From an uncultured Hippea sp. (GTDB lineage Bacteria; Campylobacterota_A; Desulfurellia; JAADFJ01): DNA of 20,957 nucleotides. Below, piece by piece: positions 16,154 through 20,957 of this stretch (its first letter is position 1; every line of letters starts with the position of its first letter). A program made the position numbers and the translations under genes. Where the stretch lies: NCBI GenBank assembly GCA_913009315.1, contig CAJVZA010000029.1, positions 1 to 20,957 on the forward strand. The letters are read 5' to 3'. The notes below the pieces were generated by a model that saw nothing but the letters and a program-made list of their open reading frames with translations, was not told the DNA's origin and searched no databases.

Positions 16154-16515
16154 TTTTGATTTCGGACAATTGAGTTCATCTGCACACTCTGTGATTGCTC
16201 TTTTTAATCTTTCAGCCTGCCTGACCTTAGCATAAGAAGATGCACAGCAGAATTTGTTTCATAGTATGAATTTATAAGACTGTCCGAAAACAGGCAATTT
16301 ATCATCCGAAACGGTATAGAACTTGCGGCTCGATTAATCTGCCATTGTACGAGAAAAGCGATCAAAGAAGCAACAGACAGAGAATTAGTCTCATCATAGA
16401 TTGGCGTGCAGCTCTTCAACAACAGAGAAAACTTGCAATAACGTGAAAAATGTGCACAATTATACAATAGGGCAAAAAAGATAGTCGGTATTACCAAATG
16501 GATTGATATGAACTT
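16154..16515. other. Gene-free stretch between tRNA-Pro and the pilin operon
   Basis: No credible gene. A 97-codon minus-strand reading (16204-16497) matches no family I know and has no ribosome-binding site. A 9-bp perfect inverted repeat TTTCGGACA/TGTCCGAAA bounds 16160-16289. A weak hairpin CACA-CTC-TGTG followed by CTCTTTTT (about 16182-16206) might end the tRNA transcript. TGTGCACA (16451-16458) followed by TATACAAT (16461-16468) could be an operator and -10 box for the pilin genes, but no good -35 accompanies it. Confidence 0.4.
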
Positions 16516-17079
16516 ATGAATATGAAGACCTCTTCGCCAAGCAAAAGAAATTTTTGCGACTGCATAAAATTCGGTTTCACTATTGTTGAGATGCTCGTTG
16601 TCATCGCTGTCATATCAATCATAATGGCAATTGCCCTGCCGCCTCTTCACAGGTGGATTGTAAGATACAAAGTCAATCAGGAAACTGCCGTTATATATAA
16701 TACATTGACAGAGATGAGATTTAGAAGTCTTGCCGGTAAAAATGGAAGGTTTTGGGGAGCATCGTTCACAACTAACAGCATGACAACATTCAGCTGGAAT
16801 GACAAAAATTTTGATGGTCTGGTTACATCCGACGAACAGGAAACATTGTCAACCTATAATCTCAATTATGCACTTGTATCCTCACCTGCCTTACTATGGT
16901 TTGACAGCAGAGGCATAGCAAGAAGGGCGACAGGAGGGTTCTACATACAAACGATACAGATCAACACATCTGTCCTTCCTTCGGGTCTTAGCACTTATGA
17001 CTGCATAGCAATATCGGCAAATAGGATAAGAGAGGGAAAATATGATAGCAATAAATCTCCGAAATGCACTATAAAATAG
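16516..17079 (+). CDS. FimT/GspH-like minor pilin with an EF-hand-like loop
   Basis: Type IV pilus or type II secretion minor pilin (187 aa), inserted in the inner membrane and processed by prepilin peptidase. The leader ends FG|FTIVE, with cleavage after Gly20 and Glu25 at mature position 5; a hydrophobic helix runs to about residue 45. The length, the hydrophobic helix followed by a globular domain, and the first position in the gene set suit FimT/GspH. Residues 96-107 (DKNFDGLVTSDE, 16801-16836) match an EF-hand calcium loop, with Asp1, Asn3, Asp5, Gly6 and Glu12. Cys163 and Cys184 could form a disulfide near the C-terminus. A second ATG two codons on (16522) is an equally possible start. 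Overlaps the next gene by 16 nt. Confidence 0.85.
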   Translation: MNMKTSSPSKRNFCDCIKFGFTIVEMLVVIAVISIIMAIALPPLHRWIVRYKVNQETAVIYNTLTEMRFRSLAGKNGRFWGASFTTNSMTTFSWNDKNFDGLVTSDEQETLSTYNLNYALVSSPALLWFDSRGIARRATGGFYIQTIQINTSVLPSGLSTYDCIAISANRIREGKYDSNKSPKCTIK

Positions 17080-17444
17080 ATAAAGCCTCCGGTTTTACAA
17101 TTCTTGAGCTCCTTGTTTCAATGGTTATATTTGTGGTTATACTAATGGCTATGGCCGGTTTTTCCACATTGCTGATTAAAACTAATGCAGCCAATGAGGT
17201 GCGAAATGCAGCCGTTAGAGTGGGACTGTCAAAACTTCATCAGGTTACGCTTTTGCCGTTTGATTCAAGCGACAGCTCAAGCTCAGGTTCTCTGCAGGTA
17301 AGAGACGGCACTGTTGCATATACCGTCACCTTTTCTTCATCATCACCCGCGTTATTAAACATAAAAAAGATTGATGAAACAATAAAATATAACTACAGGG
17401 GCAAAGAAATTTCGTTCACTCTCTCAACCATCGTTTTGAAGTAA
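17064..17444 (+). CDS. PilV/GspI-like minor pilin
   Basis: Short minor pilin of 126 aa. The leader MHYKIDKASG is cut before FTILE (cleavage after Gly10, Glu15 at mature position 5), followed by the hydrophobic helix LLVSMVIFVVILMAMAGFS. The rest is a small beta-rich, serine-rich domain with no cysteine. The second position in a FimT-PilV-PilW-PilX order is the main reason for the PilV label; the C-terminal domain itself is not diagnostic. It starts inside the preceding gene and its TAA overlaps the next ATG by one base (TAATG), so translation is coupled. Confidence 0.8.
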   Translation: MHYKIDKASGFTILELLVSMVIFVVILMAMAGFSTLLIKTNAANEVRNAAVRVGLSKLHQVTLLPFDSSDSSSSGSLQVRDGTVAYTVTFSSSSPALLNIKKIDETIKYNYRGKEISFTLSTIVLK

Positions 17445-18541
17445 TGAGAAGAGAACGCGGCGTAACCTTAATCGAGCTGTTGGTATCACTATTGATATTT
17501 ACGATTGTCATTGCGCTTACCCTTGAGTTTTTTACAAAACAGCTGACGCTTACCACAAGCCAGTCAAGAATCTCCGAGAGCAGCGAGGAAACACTGTCCG
17601 CAATAGAAACGCTAAGGCGCGATATACAAACTGCAGGCTACGGATTGCCATGGGATATGACCGGTACAAACTACAGTGAAGCTACACCTTCATCAGCAGC
17701 ACCGTATAACGATGCTCCGTCAAATCCCCCGCGGGCGATCATTATTGACAATGCAAACAGTTATCTTGTGCTTAAAGGCAGCGCATTAAACATCAATAAA
17801 GCTTCTAAACATTGGGGGGTTTACGATTCGAGCAAGATTTTTCATAACGGATTTAGCGGCTCGGCTGCTGCTTCCGACTATACAAACTTAAACAGATTTG
17901 TAAAAAACGATCATGCAATTATATTGATCGTAGATAATGATAGACGGATAGTAGGAAGCGGGTCAAACTGGAGTTATAAATATAATGGTAGTGATTTTGC
18001 CCCGCCTCCACTGCTTGCGTTCAATCATTCTTATCTCGTGTACGGAATAATAAATTCCGCTACAAGCAGCCCAAAAGCTCCATTTAATCGAATTGATTAT
18101 TATATAAAAACACCCGGCAACTTACCTACTAATTGCGCAGCCCATACCAAAATTCTATATAGAAGTATAATGAAAAGTTCCACCGGAAGATTTACCTCTT
18201 ATCCAATTTTAGATTGCGTAACGGGATTTCACATTCGCCTTGGCATTGATAATGGTAACGGAACTTTGTCTTACACCTCTTCTCCTTTTGCAACGGCAGC
18301 CGATGAAAGGGCAAAACTTAGAGAGGTAAGAGTTTACCTGCTTGTTCAAAACGGCAAAAAAGACAGAAGCTACGACTTCAGAAACAGTCCTGAATTCAGC
18401 CTTCCGTCATCATACAGTTTTTCCGATAACGATACATCACCGCCAATATCAGACAGTTTTGACCTATCGGCAATTACAGACTGGCAGCATTATCGCTGGA
18501 AGCTGATTAAGATATCTGCCATGCCGAGGAATTTAAACTGA
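17444..18541 (+). CDS. PilW/GspJ-like minor pilin
   Basis: Minor pilin of 365 aa with a six-residue leader MRRERG cut before VTLIE (Glu11 at mature position 5) and a hydrophobic helix to about residue 28. LRRDIQTAGYGLPWD (57-71) is the R-x-DI-x-x-AGYG block shared by PilW proteins. Cys231 and Cys258, in NCAAHTKILYR and ILDCVTGF, sit where PilW-like proteins often have a disulfide around LYR and LLDCV. The C-terminal WKLIKISAMPRNL also fits. Minor pilins of this set prime pilus assembly and cap the tip. The inverted repeat at 18541-18645 begins at the last base of its stop codon. Confidence 0.85.
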   Translation: MRRERGVTLIELLVSLLIFTIVIALTLEFFTKQLTLTTSQSRISESSEETLSAIETLRRDIQTAGYGLPWDMTGTNYSEATPSSAAPYNDAPSNPPRAIIIDNANSYLVLKGSALNINKASKHWGVYDSSKIFHNGFSGSAAASDYTNLNRFVKNDHAIILIVDNDRRIVGSGSNWSYKYNGSDFAPPPLLAFNHSYLVYGIINSATSSPKAPFNRIDYYIKTPGNLPTNCAAHTKILYRSIMKSSTGRFTSYPILDCVTGFHIRLGIDNGNGTLSYTSSPFATAADERAKLREVRVYLLVQNGKKDRSYDFRNSPEFSLPSSYSFSDNDTSPPISDSFDLSAITDWQHYRWKLIKISAMPRNLN

Positions 18542-18645
18542 GAAGCATAGGGGTCATGTCTCAACATTTGACATTCACTCTTTGTTTTCATAAAACCGAC
18601 AAGCGTTTGGAATGTCAAATGTTGAGACATGACCCCGAGGCTTCT
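18541..18645. repeat. 105-bp near-perfect inverted repeat (REPIN-like) inside the pilin operon
   Basis: Arms of 27 bp, 18550-18576 and 18610-18636, are perfect reverse complements. The left arm begins GGGGTCATGTCTCAACATTT and ends GACATTC. A 33-nt loop lies between them, and outer 6-bp arms AGAAGC/GCTTCT (18541-18546, 18640-18645) extend the stem across a 3-nt mismatch. The GGGGTCA...GACATT arm resembles, from memory, repeats associated with IS200/RAYT-type Y1 transposases in other genomes. No transposase is present, so it would be non-autonomous. In mRNA it would form a very stable hairpin between the PilW-like and PilX-like genes. No T-tract follows. Confidence 0.8.
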
Positions 18646-18665
18646 CAAAAGGAGCGTTGTATAAG

Positions 18666-19226
18666 ATGAAAAAATATGATCAAAAAGGTATTGCGCTTAT
18701 CACTGTTTTGGTTGTTGCCGCAATTGTGATGGCCCTGAGCGGACTGGCATATCAATTTCTGATAAAAGGCACAATAATATCAGGGATAAATCTTAGATAT
18801 AAAGAAGCCGGCAGCTCCCTTGTTGCAGGAGCTCAATATACAAAATGGGTAATAAAGCGATACAGGGAAACAGGCAGCGTACCGACACCACTCCCATTCG
18901 GAGCATCAACATCAAACAATTCCTGCCTTTCAATAAAACTAAACAATACAATAAATAACTGGGGGAACTGTCCTAAAACTGCCGATCCTATAAATAGTTA
19001 CGACATAAAACTTTCATTAGGGAATTACACTGTATATGTCGAAATTGTTAATACTCTAATAAAAGGCAATACAAAGACAAAGGTTGCAGAGCTAATTGCA
19101 GGCGCCGTTTCTACCGTAACCACTGTCATCACACCTCCCGTGGCACCATATCTTTATAGAATAGAGCTAATTGCAGTCAAATTAAACGATGTTCAGTCGA
19201 AAGTTTCTGCACTTTTTGGATATTGA
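18666..19226 (+). CDS. PilX/GspK-like minor pilin
   Basis: Minor pilin of 186 aa from the ATG at 18666. AGGAG at 18650-18654 lies 11 nt upstream. A TTG at 18657 is in frame but sits only 2 nt from that ribosome site, so it was rejected. The leader MKKYDQKG is cut before IALITVLVVAAIVMALSG. Mature position 5 is Thr rather than Glu, the feature of PilX/GspK pilins thought to occupy the tip where no Glu5 contact is needed. Cys87 and Cys102 may form a disulfide. No PilY1 gene follows, although pilX is often followed by one. The ribosome-binding site lies directly beyond the large inverted repeat. Confidence 0.8.
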   Translation: MKKYDQKGIALITVLVVAAIVMALSGLAYQFLIKGTIISGINLRYKEAGSSLVAGAQYTKWVIKRYRETGSVPTPLPFGASTSNNSCLSIKLNNTINNWGNCPKTADPINSYDIKLSLGNYTVYVEIVNTLIKGNTKTKVAELIAGAVSTVTTVITPPVAPYLYRIELIAVKLNDVQSKVSALFGY

Positions 19227-19246
19227 AAGCGGTATAAGACAGAGAG

Positions 19247-20221
19247 ATGCTTAAATTTTTTGCAACAAAACTTTTTAGTTTAAGTGTCACATTCATCATA
19301 ATAACTATTATATCGTTCGGCATAATTCACTTAGCGCCGGGTTCTCCCGCCCAGATGGGAGCGCTTAATCCTCAAATATCTCAAGCTCAAATTGATAAGA
19401 TAAACCGTCTTTACGGACTCAATCAACCGATTTTCAAGCAATACATAAACTGGATGAAAAACCTCGCAAGGGCGGATTTCGGTGTTTCACTTGTAGACGG
19501 CAGATCCGCTTCAAAGAAAATTTTTGAACGAATACCGATAACGGTAACAATAAACCTGTTGTCTATGCTCCTGATTCTGGCTGTAGGAATTCCAATAGGT
19601 ATCTTGATGGCCGTCAATGAATCAAAATTGATTGATAAACTGCTGACCTTTCTTGTGTTCATTGGTTACGCAACGCCGGGATTCTGGCTTGCGCTTCTTC
19701 TTATGATACTGCTTGGGGTTAACCTTCATATTCTTCCTATTGCGGGGCTTCATTCGATTGGCGCCGATAAATTCTCTGCCTTAGGCTATCTGACCGACGA
19801 GGCGAAGCATCTTATTCTGCCGATTTTTGTATCGGCATTCGGAGGTCTGGCCGGCATCAGCAGATATGTAAGGGGCGAAATGATAACGGAATTTTCAAAA
19901 GGATATATACGGTATCTTGATGCAAGAGGAATGAGAAAATCTTTTATCATCAGACATGCCGCACGAAACAGTCTGCTTCCAATTATTACGATCTTAGGAC
20001 TCTCCGTACCAGGCCTCATAGGAGGATCTGTTATTTTTGAAACGATATTTGCAATTCCGGGAATGGGGCAGCTGTTTTATCAATCGGCAATGGCAAGAGA
20101 TTATCCGGTTATTCTCGGTATTCTCGTAATCGGGGCAATATTAACACTTCTCGGTAATCTAATTGCCGACATCGCCTACGGATTAGCTGATCCGAGAATA
20201 AGAACAGAGTCGACCGATTAA
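19247..20221 (+). CDS. DppB/OppB-type ABC transporter permease, solitary
   Basis: Inner-membrane permease of the peptide/nickel importer family, 324 aa, with six predicted spans. SFGIIHLAPGSPAQ near residues 23-36 is the N-terminal family motif. YGLNQPIFKQYINWMKNLARADFGVS (about 56-81) is the conserved periplasmic block. RYVRGEMI...DARGMRKSFIIRHAARNSLLP (about 206-244) is the coupling loop, and VIFETIFAIPGMGQLFYQSA...RDYPVI is near the C-terminus. It looks complete. The usual partners (DppC-type permease, two ATPases, binding protein) are absent; it follows a pilin gene by 20 nt with only a weak AGAGAG before the ATG, and ends one base from tRNA-Gly. Partners may be encoded elsewhere. Confidence 0.88.
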   Translation: MLKFFATKLFSLSVTFIIITIISFGIIHLAPGSPAQMGALNPQISQAQIDKINRLYGLNQPIFKQYINWMKNLARADFGVSLVDGRSASKKIFERIPITVTINLLSMLLILAVGIPIGILMAVNESKLIDKLLTFLVFIGYATPGFWLALLLMILLGVNLHILPIAGLHSIGADKFSALGYLTDEAKHLILPIFVSAFGGLAGISRYVRGEMITEFSKGYIRYLDARGMRKSFIIRHAARNSLLPIITILGLSVPGLIGGSVIFETIFAIPGMGQLFYQSAMARDYPVILGILVIGAILTLLGNLIADIAYGLADPRIRTESTD

Positions 20222-20222
20222 C

Positions 20223-20298
20223 TGGAGCGGATGACGGGGCTTGAACCCGCGACCCCGAGCTTGGGAAGCTCGTGCTCTACCGGCTGAGCTACATCCGC
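20223..20298 (-). tRNA. tRNA-Gly (anticodon CCC)
   Basis: The 76-nt minus-strand cloverleaf has acceptor GCGGATG/CATCCGC, D stem GCTC/GAGC, anticodon stem CGAGC/GCTCG with loop TTCCCAA (anticodon CCC), T arm GCGGG-TTCAAGC-CCCGT, discriminator T and encoded CCA. It reads glycine codon GGG. Its 3' end is one base from the stop of the convergent permease gene. A TATATT hexamer (minus, 20305-20310) lies close to the 5' end but lacks a well-spaced -35. Confidence 0.95.
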
Positions 20299-20505
20299 GT
20301 TACAAATATATCTCTAAGACAAAAAATCAAGTCTCAATAACTTGTTGACAGCTATGCAAGCAACAAAGCAATCCCGAAAGGCGTTAGATGCAGGGCTGGT
20401 TCTTACCGGCACAACCATACTGCAGAAGTAAGTATCCAACAAAATTAGATATGTTTTCTCTTTTTTCACTCCTTTGGACGATAATATTAACGCATAATTG
20501 CTTCG

Positions 20506-20600
20506 TTAACGCACTTAAAGCAGCCGGCTGCTACTTCGTTACATACACTACCTTCACTTGCCCGTTGCCGCTGAGGCTGTTTAGTGCGTAAAGTGAGTTA
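20506..20600. repeat. Imperfect palindromic element with GCTGAGGCTGT repeat, copy B
   Basis: The left arm 20506-20525 (TTAACGCACTTAAAGCAGCC) pairs with 20575-20591 (GGCTGTTTAGTGCGTAA); all 17 right-arm bases pair, leaving three single-base bulges on the left. The loop is about 49 nt. The right arm lies within 20570-20600, the second copy of the repeat at 7763-7794. The stretch could be a mobile palindromic element or a decayed one. Confidence 0.5.
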
Positions 20601-20692
20601 ATAAGGTGAGATGATAAGCCTTTTTAAGAATATGTCAAACCACAAAACTACATATAAAATATAGAAACTCCGATACTTGAAAACATACAACT

Positions 20693-20702
20693 CAGCGGTC
20701 TC
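20693..20702 (-). repeat. Degenerate GAGACC repeat core
   Basis: Minus-strand GAGACCGCTG, preceded by TAAT as in copy 1 (minus-strand TAATGAGACC). It differs from the main family by one base in ten, and the similarity stops soon after. May be chance. Confidence 0.25.
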
Positions 20703-20747
20703 ATTATAATGTAAACCAATTACGACCCGTCTGCCGCACAGGCAAGA

Positions 20748-20957
20748 TTACCTGATTTCTTTAGGGCCGGAAATCAATATATTGCCTACAAGTTTCTGTT
20801 CCGGAATATGAAGCGGTATTGGCGGAGGTCCTGCGATATTATCTCCCCAAGGTGTATAGACTCCTCCATGACAAGGACAGTAATATATGGGTATTCCGTT
20901 TTCCCCGCCATTTCTTTCCCAGATAGGTATGCAGCCCAAATGCGTGCATACGCCAAC
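20748..20957 (-). CDS. Rieske [2Fe-2S] protein of a cytochrome bc complex, C-terminal part (cut by window edge)
   Basis: Iron-sulfur subunit that takes electrons from quinol in a bc1/b6f-type complex. Only the last 69 residues are in the window; the reading frame is open to base 20957. It holds both cluster-binding boxes, CTHLGC and CPCHGG (two Cys and two His ligands plus the two disulfide Cys), followed by Y-T-x-W-G and GPPP, the Pro loop of quinol-oxidising Rieske proteins. The spacing between the boxes (WERNGGENGIPIYY) is typical. The residue after CPCHG is Gly, where high-potential proteins have Ser, as in many menaquinol-type Rieske proteins. It ends at TAA; no cytochrome b gene follows downstream, so it is the last gene of its unit. 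Confidence 0.9.
   Translation of the reverse strand, partial: VGVCTHLGCIPIWERNGGENGIPIYYCPCHGGVYTPWGDNIAGPPPIPLHIPEQKLVGNILISGPKEIR

Larger units (their letters stand above)
20299..20747. other. Gene-free stretch between tRNA-Gly and the Rieske gene
   Basis: No credible gene; a 67-codon plus-strand reading (20388-20591) runs straight through the palindromic element and resembles nothing known. Features seen are a small inverted repeat TTGTTG/CAACAA (20343-20348, 20361-20366), the imperfect palindrome at 20506-20591 and a degenerate GAGACC repeat core at 20693-20702. No convincing terminator for the Rieske gene was found. Confidence 0.45.

Noticed and set aside
16385-16470. Sigma54 promoter ahead of the pilin operon, as for many pilin genes
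   Set aside because: TTGGCGTGC at about 16398 looks promising, but GC is not found at the required spacing after the GG.
16204-16497. 97-codon minus-strand open reading frame after tRNA-Pro
   Set aside because: No recognised family, no ribosome-binding site and a composition like random AT-rich DNA; left as part of a gene-free stretch.
18541-18645. Intrinsic terminator within the pilin operon
   Set aside because: The hairpin is very stable but has no following T-tract and a 33-nt loop, and the PilX-like gene has its own ribosome site just beyond it.
18657-18665. TTG start for the PilX-like gene
   Set aside because: Only 2 nt from the AGGAG ribosome site; the ATG at 18666 is better placed and gives a normal short basic leader.
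20388-20591. 67-codon plus-strand open reading frame near the right end
   Set aside because: It is formed largely by the palindromic element and stops within its right arm; no family resemblance.

Overview
The window is an AT-rich bacterial chromosome segment from a Gram-negative organism. It carries a lipid A/core biosynthesis operon (Kdo transferase, lipid A acyltransferase, MsbA, two heptosyltransferases), a Tat-exported periplasmic binding protein and type IV minor pilins. Gene style (LivKHMGF set, GlnE, FimT/PilV/PilW/PilX-type pilins, low-potential-type Rieske protein, REPIN-like inverted repeat) fits a Desulfobacterota, Deferribacterota or Nitrospirota-like lineage. No ribosomal RNA or marker gene settles this, so the placement is inference.

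Layout, left to right. (1) 1-250: no intact gene, one copy of a short intergenic repeat. (2) 251-6076, minus: tightly packed operon waaA-lpxL-msbA-waaF-waaC. It adds Kdo and secondary acyl chains to lipid A, flips the molecule and adds the inner-core heptoses. (3) A divergent promoter region (6077-6152) separates it from a plus-strand Rrf2-family regulator that lacks cluster-binding cysteines; a perfect 10-bp palindrome sits at the paired -35 boxes. (4) 6631-7667, minus: lrgA-lrgB. (5) 7801-12243, minus: a complete branched-chain amino acid-type ABC transporter (binding protein, LivH, LivM, LivG, LivF) in overlapping order. (6) 12305-15028, minus: glnE. (7) 15228-15986, plus: MTA/SAH nucleosidase, diverging from glnE across a 199-bp gap with a repeat copy and two palindromes. 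(8) tRNA-Pro(CGG) with a good promoter. (9) 16516-19226, plus: four minor pilin/pseudopilin genes, interrupted by a 105-bp near-perfect inverted repeat. (10) 19247-20221, plus: a solitary DppB/OppB-type permease ending one base from the 3' end of a convergent tRNA-Gly(CCC). (11) 20299-20747: gene-free, with an imperfect palindromic element. (12) At the right edge, the C-terminal part of a Rieske iron-sulfur protein on the minus strand.

Most of the window is ordinary core metabolism and envelope biogenesis. The less ordinary signals are the non-coding repeats (a GAGACCACTGCA family, a GCTGAGGCTGT family and the inverted repeat in the pilin operon), the shared operator-like palindrome between the LPS operon and the Rrf2 gene, several promoters placed so close to the start codon that leaderless transcripts are likely, an EF-hand-like loop in the FimT-like pilin, and the orphan permease. 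I found no CRISPR array, no intact transposase and no convincing new defence or biosynthetic system.
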